Below are positions 35,878 to 44,379 of a DNA stretch of 64,000 nt, piece after piece (positions within the stretch are counted from its first letter, which is position 1; every line of letters starts with the position of its first letter). The stretch is from NCBI GenBank assembly GCA_030431455.1, contig JAUIJE010000005.1, positions 1 to 64,000 of the forward strand. Reading direction: 5' to 3'. The translations under genes were made by a program, and so were the position numbers. The notes beneath the pieces are model-generated. The model was not told the origin of the DNA and did no database searches. It worked only from the letters and a program-made list of their open reading frames with translations. The DNA comes from a bacterium (GTDB lineage: Bacteria; Myxococcota; UBA727; JAUIJE01).

Positions 35878-36837
35878 TCACTCGCAGTCGTAGTGGTGCA
35901 GCGGCTGCCCCGGGTCCCCGTCGAGGTCCTCGGACACGGTCCAAAGCCCGAACCCGGCGTGGTCGTAGGCGATGGCCTCCCCCTGGGGCTCCACCAGCGG
36001 AATGGTGACAAGCTGGGCCTGGATGTCGCCGAGGTCGTCGACGGTCTGGCCCTCGTCGAACACGAACTCGTAGATCCCGGTGTAGACCCGCATCACCAAC
36101 GCCGCCCCGGTGGTGTGCAGGTCGGCGGCGGTGATCATCCGGCCCTTGTCCACCGCCACCCCCGGGGAATCGATGGTGGTCACCCACTGGGCGGTGAGCT
36201 TGGCCCCGTCGACGAAGGGACCGTCCAGCCGGAACACCCGCGAGGTGTCGGCGTCGATCTTCTCGAACAGGTACACGGTCTGGCCGTCGGGGGTCACCAC
36301 CACCCCCTCGGCGTCCACCGCGCCCCCCTCGTACGAAAAGCGCACTTTGTCGACGTGGGGATCGTTCATTTCGTCGGCGTCGTCGGGGTCCGGCTCGTCC
36401 ACGATGAACATCGCGACCTCTTCGCGGGCCTCTTGGTTGTCGCCGGTGTCGAACAGATAGAGACATGGGCCCTCGCCATCGGGACACAAGCCGGCGGCGA
36501 TCTCTTCGAGGTCTTGGACGTCGCCGGGCAGCTCAAACGACCCTTTGTCGGTGCCGTCCTCGTCGGTGGCGAACACCAAGGGGTCGCGCCCCGAGTCGTT
36601 GTGCACCCACAAGGTCTCGTTGTCACGCCAGGACGCGACAATGCCACTGGCCTCGACGATGGCGTTGTTCTTCAGGGTCCCGGTGGCCGAGGGCACCCCC
36701 GCGTAGGTCCGCCCGCAGAAGATCCGATCCGGGATCGCGCCGCCCTCGGGCTCGGGGCTGGGCTCGGGCTCGCCGGTCATGCCAGGGCAACCAGCGAGCG
36801 CGCACACAGCGGCGAGAAGCACGACGGGGCGGACCAT
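35878..36837 (-). CDS. Lipoprotein with propeller-like domain
   Basis: A 319-residue lipoprotein with the signal MVRPVVLLAAVCALAGC, lipidated at C17. A short Pro/Glu stalk (GEPEPSPEPEG) leads to a domain of repeated strands (ASGIVASWRDNETLWVHNDS, VQDLEEIAAGLCPDGEGPC, TPDGQTVYLFEK). The pattern, with SGRDPLVFATDEDG loops, resembles six-bladed propellers of the SdiA-regulated/esterase-like phytase group, but no catalytic residues can be assigned. It is convergent with the gene at 34907 and divergent from the one at 36885. Confidence 0.78.
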   Translation of the reverse strand: MVRPVVLLAAVCALAGCPGMTGEPEPSPEPEGGAIPDRIFCGRTYAGVPSATGTLKNNAIVEASGIVASWRDNETLWVHNDSGRDPLVFATDEDGTDKGSFELPGDVQDLEEIAAGLCPDGEGPCLYLFDTGDNQEAREEVAMFIVDEPDPDDADEMNDPHVDKVRFSYEGGAVDAEGVVVTPDGQTVYLFEKIDADTSRVFRLDGPFVDGAKLTAQWVTTIDSPGVAVDKGRMITAADLHTTGAALVMRVYTGIYEFVFDEGQTVDDLGDIQAQLVTIPLVEPQGEAIAYDHAGFGLWTVSEDLDGDPGQPLHHYDCE

Positions 36838-36884
36838 GCCGAAGGGTAGCTGTTTTGCCCGCCATGTGCTGCTATAGATGCCCC

Positions 36885-37391
36885 ATGAGCGGACGTCCCA
36901 CCAACCCCCTCGCGCTCTGGGCGCTGTTCACCGGGGTGATGTTGCTCGCCCCGGTGGCGGTGATCCTCGCGGTGATCGCCCTGTGGCAAATCAAGAACCG
37001 CCCCGAAAAAGGCGACGGCGCCCCCTTCGCGATCATGGCCCTCATCCTCGGCGGGGTGCTGCTGCCCGGGGGCGCGTGGTTTGTGCTCCAAGGGTCGCTG
37101 CCGGCGATGGACGGCTGCCAAGCGTTGCAGCGGGAGGGCGCGGCCGAGCTGCGCTTGATCGCGTTTTTGCAGCAGCGTTACCGCGACGACCACGGGCGGT
37201 ACGGCGCGAGCTTCGCCGAGATCGGCTTCAAAGACCCCACCCACGACTCGCCCTATGTGCGCCGCATCGTGTCCGCCGACGACCAGGGCTTTGTCGCCGA
37301 GGCCGTGGGCGAGGGGCCGATGGCGCGCGACCACATGGAGATCGGCCCCGCGGGCGAGGTCGTGCACATTCACAATGTCTGTGCAAAGTAG
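36885..37391 (+). CDS. DUF4190-like membrane protein with pilin-like C-terminal domain
   Basis: A 168-residue protein. Residues 8-70 have two membrane helices around a short polar loop (LALWALFTGVMLLAPVAVIL; PFAIMALILGGVLLPGGAW), the layout of DUF4190. The rest resembles the globular part of type IV pilin-like proteins: a helix LRLIAFLQQRYRDDHGRYG, a DPTHDSPYVRRIV strand region and a final Cys near the end. The pilin-like cleavage site GFTLIE is missing, so it is not a normal pilin. The last residues IHNVC and the GCQA Cys could form a disulfide. Confidence 0.72.
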   Translation: MSGRPTNPLALWALFTGVMLLAPVAVILAVIALWQIKNRPEKGDGAPFAIMALILGGVLLPGGAWFVLQGSLPAMDGCQALQREGAAELRLIAFLQQRYRDDHGRYGASFAEIGFKDPTHDSPYVRRIVSADDQGFVAEAVGEGPMARDHMEIGPAGEVVHIHNVCAK

Positions 37392-37397
37392 GCCGGC

Positions 37398-38030
37398 TCA
37401 GTCGTCGTCGTCGCCGGCCCGGCGCGCGCGTTTGTAAGCTTCTTCTGCGGCCAGCCGCTCCGACGCGTGGGCCAGCTCCCCCACGATCGCCCCGCCGCAA
37501 CCCGGGCAGACCACGTCGTCGGGCCCGAGCAAGTGGGCGCAGCCCAGCGTCGAGCAGTAATCGCGCCGCCGCCGCGCCCCGAACACAAACCCCGCGGCCA
37601 CCAGCCCCGCGCCCGACAGCGCCCCGACCACCGCGGGCAGCACCCAACTCAGCGCCATCGCCGCCCCCGCCCCCACGAACGCCCCCACGAGCACGCCGGT
37701 GGCGCGCTGGGTCGCCACCACCCGAAAGGTGGGCCCGGCCACGCCCAGGCTCGATGTGGCGAGCAACGAGCGCGCCTGCTCGAGCTCCGATTCGCGCACC
37801 TCGACCCCCACCCCGCCGAGGGCCCCGGCCAGATGGGGGGCCAAGCCCACGGTGGCGTCGTCGGTGAGCCGGACCTCGAGGTCGTGGGCCTCGAGCTGCG
37901 ACTTGATGAGCTCGGCCTCCATCAGGCTGTCCCGGGTGAGCAGCGGCACGAACGGCCCGCGCTCGTCGGGGGGCGCCTCGACCAACGCCGACAGCGGCGC
38001 CGCGGAGGTGGTGGGGGATTCCCGGCTCAT
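37398..38030 (-). CDS. DUF2007-like protein with membrane helices and a zinc-ribbon-like end
   Basis: A 210-residue protein. The N-terminal third contains PLLTRDSLMEAELIKSQLEA and GVGVEVRESELEQARSLL, the pattern of DUF2007 signal-transducing proteins. A central double helix follows (GVLVGAFVGAGAAMALSWVL; AVVGALSGAGLVAAGFVFG). The C-terminal CSTLGCAHLLGPDDVVCPGCGG has two Cys pairs as in zinc ribbons. Domain order suggests a membrane-bound adaptor. It is convergent with the 36885 gene (6 bp apart) and divergent from the DUF952 gene. Confidence 0.75.
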   Translation of the reverse strand: MSRESPTTSAAPLSALVEAPPDERGPFVPLLTRDSLMEAELIKSQLEAHDLEVRLTDDATVGLAPHLAGALGGVGVEVRESELEQARSLLATSSLGVAGPTFRVVATQRATGVLVGAFVGAGAAMALSWVLPAVVGALSGAGLVAAGFVFGARRRRDYCSTLGCAHLLGPDDVVCPGCGGAIVGELAHASERLAAEEAYKRARRAGDDDD

Positions 38031-38069
38031 GCCAGACTTCTGCCACCTTTGCCCCCGGGAGGAAACGCC

Positions 38070-38396
38070 GTGCCCCACGCGCTCCATCACCTCGTGACCG
38101 CGCCCTGGCCAAGACGGGACGACGCCCACTGGCCGGCTTCGCTGGCCCAGGAGGGTTTTGTCCACCTGTGTACGGCGGCCCAGCTGCCGGGGGTGCGGGC
38201 GCGTTTTTATGCCGCGGTCCCGGTCACGATCTGGACCCTGGACGCCGAGGCGCTCGACGACGTTCGCTTCGAGGACACCTACGGCCACGGCAGCTATCCC
38301 CATTTGTACGGGCCGATACCGGTGGGCGCGGTGTTGGCGGAGACCCCCTGGCCGGTGGGCGCCCCCTGCCCCATCCCCGACGACGACGCGCCCTAA
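38070..38396 (+). CDS. DUF952 family protein
   Basis: A 108-residue protein with the family pattern of DUF952: an N-terminal LHHLVTAPW, WPASLAQEGFVHLCTAAQLPGV, WTLDAEALDDVRFED, and GSYPHLYGPIPVGAVL. The fold is related to ADP-ribosyl transferases, but the function is not established. I chose GTG 38070 because GGAGG lies 7 nt upstream. It stands between a divergent and a convergent neighbour. Confidence 0.88.
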   Translation: MPHALHHLVTAPWPRRDDAHWPASLAQEGFVHLCTAAQLPGVRARFYAAVPVTIWTLDAEALDDVRFEDTYGHGSYPHLYGPIPVGAVLAETPWPVGAPCPIPDDDAP

Positions 38397-38409
38397 ACGG
38401 ACGCGGGCC

Positions 38410-39576
38410 CTATACGCGGTCGGTGTCGGCCAGCGCGGGCAACGAATGCAGCGCGCGGTCGGGGAGCGCGGCCACCGGGACCTCCCGGCGGAGCACCGCC
38501 CCGACGGGGAGCGACCCGGTGAGGGCGGCCATCTCGTCGTTGACCCGGGCGAGCAGCTCCCGCTTTTTGCGGTAGGGCAAAAACGCGCTCTTGAACCCTT
38601 GGACGATCATGACCTTCAGCTCCTCGAGGGTGAAGCCGATCTGGTCGTGGGCGAGCCACAGCTCATGGGTGACGGTGGTGTCGGTGATCAGGCGGTTGTC
38701 GGTGTTGAGCGAGACCCGCACCCCGAGGTCGTAGAACATGCGCACCGGGTGATGGGCGAGCTCGTCGACGACGGACGTCTGCAGGTTGGACGACAGGCAG
38801 ATCTCCAGCGGCACCCGGTGGTCGGTGACGTAGGCGAGCAAATCGCCGTCTTCGGCCAGGCGGGTGCCGTGGCCGATGCGGTGCGCGCCACAGAAATGAA
38901 GCGCCTGCTGGATGCTCTCGGGGCCGTAGGCCTCCCCCGCGTGCACGGTGGTGTTCATGTTGTTGGCGAGCACGAGGGCGAAGCTCGGCTGGTGCTTTTT
39001 GGCGGGGTTGCCGGCCTCGCCGCCGGCGAGGTCAAACGCGACTACCCCGCGCTGCTTGTACGCCACCGCGAGTTCGGCGAGGCGAAAGCTCTCCTTGGGG
39101 TCGATGTTGCGGATGCCGCAGAGGATGACGCCGGTGGAGATGTTGAACGTGCGCTCGGCTTGGGCCAGCCCCCGGAGCACCGCCTCGACGATGCGCACCA
39201 GCGACAGGCCCCGCCGGGTGTGGAGAATCGGGGCATAGCGGACCTCGAGGTGCCAGACGTTCTCTTTGGCCGCGTCCTCGGCCAGCTCGAACGCGGCGCG
39301 CTCGAGGGCGTCCTCGGTCTGCAGCACCGAACACGTGATGTCGAACGCCTCGAGGTATTCGTCGAGGCTGGCGCACACCTTGCCCATGTGAATGGCCTCG
39401 GCGAGCTGGTCCTCGGTCTGGGCCTTGAGGGGCACCTGGTGGCGCTCGGCGAGTTCCAAAATGGTGGAGAGCCGCAGGCTGCCGTCGAGGTGGCAGTGCA
39501 GATCGGTCTTGGGCAGCCGGGCGAGCAACGCTTCGGTCACCGCCGCGGGGGCGGCGTCGTTTTCGTTCGTGGTCAT
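38410..39576 (-). CDS. add: Adenosine deaminase
   Basis: This amidohydrolase converts adenosine to inosine in purine salvage. The 388-residue product shows the metal-binding DLHCHLDGS, HAGEAYGPESIQQAL and RIGHGTRL motifs and the last metal ligand in SLNTDN. The second Asp of the usual NTDD is Asn, a variant I recall from actinobacterial members, so the substrate could differ from adenosine. Length is normal. ATG 39576 has GAGG five bases upstream; an in-frame GTG six bases earlier is less likely. Confidence 0.9.
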   Translation of the reverse strand: MTTNENDAAPAAVTEALLARLPKTDLHCHLDGSLRLSTILELAERHQVPLKAQTEDQLAEAIHMGKVCASLDEYLEAFDITCSVLQTEDALERAAFELAEDAAKENVWHLEVRYAPILHTRRGLSLVRIVEAVLRGLAQAERTFNISTGVILCGIRNIDPKESFRLAELAVAYKQRGVVAFDLAGGEAGNPAKKHQPSFALVLANNMNTTVHAGEAYGPESIQQALHFCGAHRIGHGTRLAEDGDLLAYVTDHRVPLEICLSSNLQTSVVDELAHHPVRMFYDLGVRVSLNTDNRLITDTTVTHELWLAHDQIGFTLEELKVMIVQGFKSAFLPYRKKRELLARVNDEMAALTGSLPVGAVLRREVPVAALPDRALHSLPALADTDRV

Positions 39577-39625
39577 GCACACCTCGGGGCAGTCTGTGCA
39601 GCGTACCGTCGAGCGCCGGGGCCGG

Positions 39626-40612
39626 CTATTTTTGCGGCCCGCAGATGGCCTCCTCGAGGGCGGCGAGGTCGTCGGGCAGCGGGGCGGTGCACGCGATGCG
39701 GGCCCCGGTCACGGGGTGGTCAAAACGCAGGATGTGCGCGTGCAGGGCCTGCCGGGTGAGCTGCTCGGCGATGCGCCGGGTGTCGGTGGGCAACAAGCCT
39801 TTGAGCTTGTCCCCCCCGTACAAGGCGTCGCCGATCAGAGGGTGACCGTGGTCGGCGAGCTGGGCGCGAATTTGATGTGTACGCCCGGTGCCGAGATCGA
39901 CGTCGAGGGCGGAGATGCCGTCCCGCACCGCGCGGGTGATGTAGGTCGCGGACGCCCGGCGCACCGACGGGGGGCTGTGCTCGTCGGGCGGGGGAAGCTT
40001 GGTGAAGAACCGTTGGCGGTCCTTGGGGTGGCGCTTGTGGCCGGTGACCAGCGCGAGGGGAGACGTGGCGAGCGCGCCGAGGCAGTAGGCCCGGTAGCGC
40101 TTGTCGATGGCGCGGGCGCGGAACTGTTCGGCGAGGTGGGTGTGGGCGGCTTCGGTCTTGGCCACCACCATGACCCCGGAGGTGTCCTTGTCGAGCCGGT
40201 GCACGATGCCCGGCCGCTCCTGGTCCCCGACGTGCATCCCGGGCGCATGGTGGAGCAGCGCGTTGACCAATGTGCCTGTGTGGTGACCGGCGGCGGGGTG
40301 GACCACGAGGCCGGCGGGCTTGTTGACCACGATGAGGGAGGCGTCCTCGAAGAGCACATCGAGGGGGATGTCCTCGGGCACCAAGGACGACGGGGCCGGG
40401 GCCTGGACCGCGACCTCGATGCGCTGGCCGAGCAGGAGCTTGTGTTTGCTGCGGGTGACGGGGGCGCCGTCGATGCGCACCGCGCCCTGTTCGATCCGGC
40501 GTTGCCAGCGGGAGCGCGACACCGCGGGGAACAGCTGGCCGAGGGCCGCGTCGAGACGCAGGCCCGCGGTGCTGTCGTCGACGAGGTGAAAAAGCCGTTC
40601 GGCCTCGCTCAC
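39626..40612 (-). CDS. RluD-family ribosomal large-subunit pseudouridine synthase
   Basis: A 328-residue RNA pseudouridine synthase. An N-terminal S4 RNA-binding domain (SRSRWQRRIEQGAVRIDGAPV, about 30-90) precedes the catalytic domain. The motif PGIVHRLDKDTSGVMVVAKT holds the catalytic Asp; the later motifs GRTHQIRAQLADHGHPLIGD and QALHAHILRFDHP are intact. In Escherichia coli RluD modifies helix 69 of 23S rRNA; the exact site here is inferred from the family. The GTG start overlaps the upstream small gene by four bases. Confidence 0.93.
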   Translation of the reverse strand: MSEAERLFHLVDDSTAGLRLDAALGQLFPAVSRSRWQRRIEQGAVRIDGAPVTRSKHKLLLGQRIEVAVQAPAPSSLVPEDIPLDVLFEDASLIVVNKPAGLVVHPAAGHHTGTLVNALLHHAPGMHVGDQERPGIVHRLDKDTSGVMVVAKTEAAHTHLAEQFRARAIDKRYRAYCLGALATSPLALVTGHKRHPKDRQRFFTKLPPPDEHSPPSVRRASATYITRAVRDGISALDVDLGTGRTHQIRAQLADHGHPLIGDALYGGDKLKGLLPTDTRRIAEQLTRQALHAHILRFDHPVTGARIACTAPLPDDLAALEEAICGPQK

Positions 40613-40878
40613 CAGATGTTGGACTTCACGTGACCCTTCGAGCGCAGGATGATGTCGACCACCGCGCGTTCAAAGTAGTTGGTCTTGCCGTACAGCTCCG
40701 CGTCGACCCGGCCGCGGTACAACTCGCGGCCCTCTTCGATCTGCTCTTGGAGCTCGTCGAACAGGTTGTCGTCGGTGATGCCTTTGACGATTTTGTCCTC
40801 GTTGTAGAGCGAAATGTCCGAGGCGATGGTCCGGGCCAAACGAATGGCGCGCTCGGGGGTGTCGATGGGCTGGGCCAT
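40609..40878 (-). CDS. Small conserved-looking cytoplasmic protein
   Basis: An 89-residue acidic protein with the order helix-turn-helix-helix: PERAIRLARTIASDISLYNE, DNLFDELQEQIEEGRELYRG and FERAVVDIILRSKG. It has no Cys, signal or membrane segment. I recall similar short proteins in other deltaproteobacteria beside rluD, but cannot confirm it. ATG 40878 has GGAG 8 nt upstream. The four-base overlap with the pseudouridine synthase gene suggests a role linked to ribosome maturation (inference). Confidence 0.78.
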   Translation of the reverse strand: MAQPIDTPERAIRLARTIASDISLYNEDKIVKGITDDNLFDELQEQIEEGRELYRGRVDAELYGKTNYFERAVVDIILRSKGHVKSNIW

Positions 40879-40965
40879 GGGGAGGTCTCCACAAACGAGT
40901 GTCTATTCGGCCAAAGCTACAAAGGTGGCGGCAGCCACGCAATTTTTCGGGCCGGTCTGTCCGCT

Positions 40966-41619
40966 TCAGCCCGCCCCGCCCTGGGCGCGCCAAGCCAACA
41001 CCCGGTCCGCGGCCGCGGCCAGCGAGGGCACGTCCTGGCCGAGCACCAGGGCCCGCATGCCCGCCGACTCCGCGCCCTTTTTGTCCGTGTCCGCGCGGTC
41101 CCCGACGTGCACCGCGTCCTCCGGCGCGACCTGCAACAGCTCCAGGGCGGCTTCAAAACACCCGGGATAGGGCTTGAGCGCCCCGGTGGCGTCCGCGGCC
41201 ACCAGCGCGTCAAAGCCCACATCGGCGAGCCCGAGGGCGGCGAGCTTGTCCTCGACCGCAAAGTCGCTGACCACCGCGCACCGGACCCCCGCCTCCCGCA
41301 GCCGGGAGAGCGCGGCCTTGGCGTCTTTTTGCGGGCCCACCGCCCGGAGCACGTCGAGCAGGCGCACCTCGTACACGTCGTGCAGGACCTCCCGGGCGCC
41401 GTCCACGTCGAGCTCGAGCCGGCGCGCGACCTCGTTCTGTTCGGCCCGGAAAAAATCTGTGCCCGAGGCGAACACCTCGCCCCGCATCGCCTCGCGCACC
41501 GCCTGCGCCACCCGCACGTGCTTGAGGGCGGCGAAGTGGCGAAAGAAAAACCGCCGCTTCACCGGGCCCTTTTTGTAGAGGGTGCCGTCCAGATCGAATG
41601 TCACTGCACGAATGGTCAT
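40966..41619 (-). CDS. HAD-family hydrolase
   Basis: A 217-residue HAD phosphatase. Motif I is FDLDGTLYKKG (D9 and D11), motif II is in VVSDF, and motif III/IV in LKPYPGCFEAAL and HVGDRADTDKKGA. The cap is helical (C1 type), as in phosphoglycolate phosphatase. The start overlaps the stop of the GH3 gene by four bases (ATGA), so it is coupled to that enzyme; it could dephosphorylate a small product of the same pathway. Substrate cannot be read from sequence. Confidence 0.88.
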   Translation of the reverse strand: MTIRAVTFDLDGTLYKKGPVKRRFFFRHFAALKHVRVAQAVREAMRGEVFASGTDFFRAEQNEVARRLELDVDGAREVLHDVYEVRLLDVLRAVGPQKDAKAALSRLREAGVRCAVVSDFAVEDKLAALGLADVGFDALVAADATGALKPYPGCFEAALELLQVAPEDAVHVGDRADTDKKGAESAGMRALVLGQDVPSLAAAADRVLAWRAQGGAG

Positions 41620-43367
41620 GCCGCGCGCTCCTGGGCGCACAGCAGGCGGCCGGTCCAGCGCTCGTCGTCGAGCCCCACGTCGAGCAACAGCCGGCCGTCG
41701 GGCGAGATGTGGGGCACCTTCACGTGCGCGTCGGGGGCCCCGTCGCCGACCCGGCGCGCCCGGTGGGCATCGAAGGCGCCCCGGGCCAGCCGGCACACCA
41801 CCGCGGGCTCGAGGCGCAACGACTTGCGCTTGGCTTCGTATTCTTCGTTGTGGGCCTGGAGCTGGTCGTCGAACGCGGCGGCCAAGCCGGCCAAGTCTTC
41901 GTCGGACATCCGGGCCGGATCCGCATCCACCGCGACGAGGTAGCGGCCCGCCTCGGTCCCTGCCGGGACCAGGGGCGCGATGCAAAACCCATCGATGCCC
42001 CCCGCCCCGGCTTTGGCCATGGCCTGGACCACGTGGGCCTCGGAGAGCTTCTCCCCGGTGAGCGAACTCATCGCCCCGCCCTTGTGCCGGAACACCACCA
42101 GGGGCGCGTCCTCGTGTTTGCCCACCACCTCGACCACGTCGTTCATGTCGTAGCGGTAAAGCCCGGCCGAGGTGGTCACGAACACGTACACGTGCTCGCC
42201 CACCGACAGCTCATGCAACAGCTTTGTGGGTTTGTCCCCCGCCCGAACCGCGTCGATGTCGCCCTCGGGGGCGAACTCAAAGAAGTGACCGTGCGGGCTG
42301 ATCACGCTCGCGGCGGTGTTGGGCGCCAGCGGCGCGCCAAAGCACCCTTCGCTGGCCGCGTAGCCGTAGTCGACCATGGGCACGTCGCCGAACTGCTCGC
42401 GCAGCCGCTCGATGTACCAGGCCGCGCTCCCGCCTTGCCAGCACACCAGCCCGGCCACGTCGGCAAAGACGTCGCCCATGCGGGTCTGCCCGTCGTGGGC
42501 GGCGCGGCTTTGGCGAATGCGCGCGGCCGCGGCCGGGGCCGGGCGGGCCAAGGCCTCGAGCGAGGCGCGCACCCCGTCGTCGAGGTCCGCCCAGGCGGGG
42601 CCAGAAAAGAGGGTGCCCTCGTCGCAGGCCCGGGCGAGCTCGTCGGCGTGCTGGGCCAAGGTCCGCGCGAACAGCAGGATGGTCGAGGGGTTGACCGCCG
42701 CGATCTCGGTGATCGAGTCCTGCAACCCAAAGCGTATGCAAAGGTAGTAGCGGGTCGCGAAGTCTTTGACCCGAAACACCGCGGGCGGGATCGCGCTGCG
42801 GGTGTCGACGTCGGTCTCGTCCAGGCGACCGGACAGCGCCAGGGTGATCGAGCCCGCGACCTTGCCGTGGCCGAGGTCATCGGTGTGGGGGCTTTGCATG
42901 GAGAGCCGCTTGCCGCGCATCATCTCGGGCAGGTGCGTGAGGATGGTGCGGAACAGGATGCGGTTGGTGACCTTGCACTCGGCCACGTACGCGCTGGTCA
43001 CGGGGATGAGTTTGCGCCGGCCGGTGGTGCCCGAGGTGGTGGCAAAGAAGAAAGGGTCCTCGTCGACCAAGGCGCCTTTTTCGCCCTCGACCATGCGGTC
43101 GATGGTGTCGCGGTAGGTCTCGTAGGTGGACAGCGGCACCCGGGCCTGAAAATCGGCCACGCTCTTGACCTCGGCGAACGCGTGGTCGGCCCCGAACGTG
43201 GTGGCGGCGTTGCGGCCGACGATGTCGAGCAGCCGCTGCCGCTGGGCCCCGGCCACGTCGTGGGACGCGGCGTCGAGCAGGCGGGTGGTGCGCGAGAACA
43301 GCACCCGGGCCATCGCCGCCAGCCACGACGTCGGCAGCACCCGACACAGGAACACGATGAGCCCCAT
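41616..43367 (-). CDS. GH3-family acyl-adenylating enzyme
   Basis: A 583-residue member of the GH3 family, in plants known for joining jasmonate or auxin to amino acids through acyl-adenylates. The nucleotide-binding loop FFATTSGTTGRRKLIPVT (about 108-125), the later YGYAASEGCFG and YRYDMNDVVEVVG motifs, and the C-terminal domain EYEAKRKSLRLEPAVV support the family. Bacterial GH3 proteins have unknown substrates. The start ATG at 43367 leaves a short hydrophobic N-terminus (LIVFLCRVLPTSWLAAMARV). Coupled to a HAD phosphatase downstream; divergent from the potassium channel gene. Confidence 0.88.
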   Translation of the reverse strand: MGLIVFLCRVLPTSWLAAMARVLFSRTTRLLDAASHDVAGAQRQRLLDIVGRNAATTFGADHAFAEVKSVADFQARVPLSTYETYRDTIDRMVEGEKGALVDEDPFFFATTSGTTGRRKLIPVTSAYVAECKVTNRILFRTILTHLPEMMRGKRLSMQSPHTDDLGHGKVAGSITLALSGRLDETDVDTRSAIPPAVFRVKDFATRYYLCIRFGLQDSITEIAAVNPSTILLFARTLAQHADELARACDEGTLFSGPAWADLDDGVRASLEALARPAPAAAARIRQSRAAHDGQTRMGDVFADVAGLVCWQGGSAAWYIERLREQFGDVPMVDYGYAASEGCFGAPLAPNTAASVISPHGHFFEFAPEGDIDAVRAGDKPTKLLHELSVGEHVYVFVTTSAGLYRYDMNDVVEVVGKHEDAPLVVFRHKGGAMSSLTGEKLSEAHVVQAMAKAGAGGIDGFCIAPLVPAGTEAGRYLVAVDADPARMSDEDLAGLAAAFDDQLQAHNEEYEAKRKSLRLEPAVVCRLARGAFDAHRARRVGDGAPDAHVKVPHISPDGRLLLDVGLDDERWTGRLLCAQERAA

Positions 43368-43466
43368 GGCGCGGACCTTACCCCCGCGCCGGCGGGGGCA
43401 AAAGCCGCTCGATGTCCGCGACAAACGCCCCAGACCCCGGCCTGCCCTTTTGCTACGGTCCCGCGG

Positions 43467-44372
43467 ATGAACCGCCGGCCCCAGGGACCTGCCTTGCAGC
43501 GCACGCTGTCCGACAACGGACGGGTGCTGCTCAAACGGCTGAACCCTCCGCCCGTCCGGGTGAGCGACATCTACCACGGCCTGCTCGTGGCCCCGATGTG
43601 GTTGGTGATCGTGCTGTTCTTCGTCGTGTACGTGGCGATGAACGCGGTGTTCGCGGGGGCGTACCTCGCCTGTGGGCCGGGCGCGATCGAAGGCGCGACC
43701 CCGGGCTCGTTCGCCGACGCGTTCTATTTTTCGATTCAGACCATGACCACCATCGGCTACGGCCGCCTGCTCCCCGCCACCCCCGCGGCCAATCTCGTCG
43801 TCGGGCTGGAGGTGTTCACCGGGCTGATCGGGTTTGCCCTCGCCACCGGGATCATGTTCGCGAAGTTCTCGCGACCGAGCGCGCGCGTGATGTTCTCCCG
43901 GGTGATGACCTGGTCATCGTTCATGCCCGGCGAGCCGGTGCTCGCGCTGCGCATCGCCAACGAGCGGCGCACCCAGATCGCCGAGGCCCAGGCGCGGCTG
44001 ATGCTGCTCTGGAACGAGACCATGGTCGACGGGGGCACGCTGCGGCGGTTTCATGAGCTCAAGCTCACGCGGTCTTTGACCCCGGTGTTCGCGTTGTCGT
44101 GGACGGTGATGCACGTCGTCGACGAGCAGTCCCCGTTGTTTGGCCTCGACATCGACGATCTCAAAGAACGGGGAACGGAGTTTTTGGTCACCCTGTCGGG
44201 CACCGACCAAGCGTTCATGGCCCCGGTCCACATGCGGTGGGGCTACGAGCCCGACGACATCGTCGTCGGGGCCCGCTTCGCGGACATCTTTGTCAACGAC
44301 GACGCCGGGGTTCGGGTGCTCGACTTTGGCCGGTTCCACGACACCATCCCCCTTCCCCAGGAAGGGGGATGA
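43467..44372 (+). CDS. Kir-type (KirBac) inward-rectifier potassium channel
   Basis: A 301-residue potassium channel subunit. The first membrane helix is MWLVIVLFFVVYVAMNAVFAG, the pore helix and filter are SIQTMTTIGYG (TIGYG 95-99), the second helix is LVVGLEVFTGLIGFALATGIM, and the C-terminal immunoglobulin-like cytoplasmic domain follows (LALRIANERRTQIAEAQARL; SPLFGLDIDDLKERGTEFLV). All landmarks of KirBac channels are present. The last residues IPLPQEGG lie inside a 12-bp hairpin that also covers the stop codon. Confidence 0.95.
   Translation: MNRRPQGPALQRTLSDNGRVLLKRLNPPPVRVSDIYHGLLVAPMWLVIVLFFVVYVAMNAVFAGAYLACGPGAIEGATPGSFADAFYFSIQTMTTIGYGRLLPATPAANLVVGLEVFTGLIGFALATGIMFAKFSRPSARVMFSRVMTWSSFMPGEPVLALRIANERRTQIAEAQARLMLLWNETMVDGGTLRRFHELKLTRSLTPVFALSWTVMHVVDEQSPLFGLDIDDLKERGTEFLVTLSGTDQAFMAPVHMRWGYEPDDIVVGARFADIFVNDDAGVRVLDFGRFHDTIPLPQEGG
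44345..44371. terminator. Strong hairpin between convergent genes
   Basis: CATCCCCCTTCC and GGAAGGGGGATG pair perfectly over 12 bp with a three-base loop. The hairpin overlaps the last codons and stop of the potassium channel gene and lies 9 bp from the stop of the convergent gene at 44380. There is no T tract on either side, so it is a candidate 3'-end stabiliser or bidirectional attenuator rather than a canonical terminator. Confidence 0.55.
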
Positions 44373-44379
44373 CGTGAGG

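Noticed and set aside
36885-37391. Type IV pilin
   Set aside because: The prepilin cleavage motif is missing and two membrane helices precede the pilin-like region.
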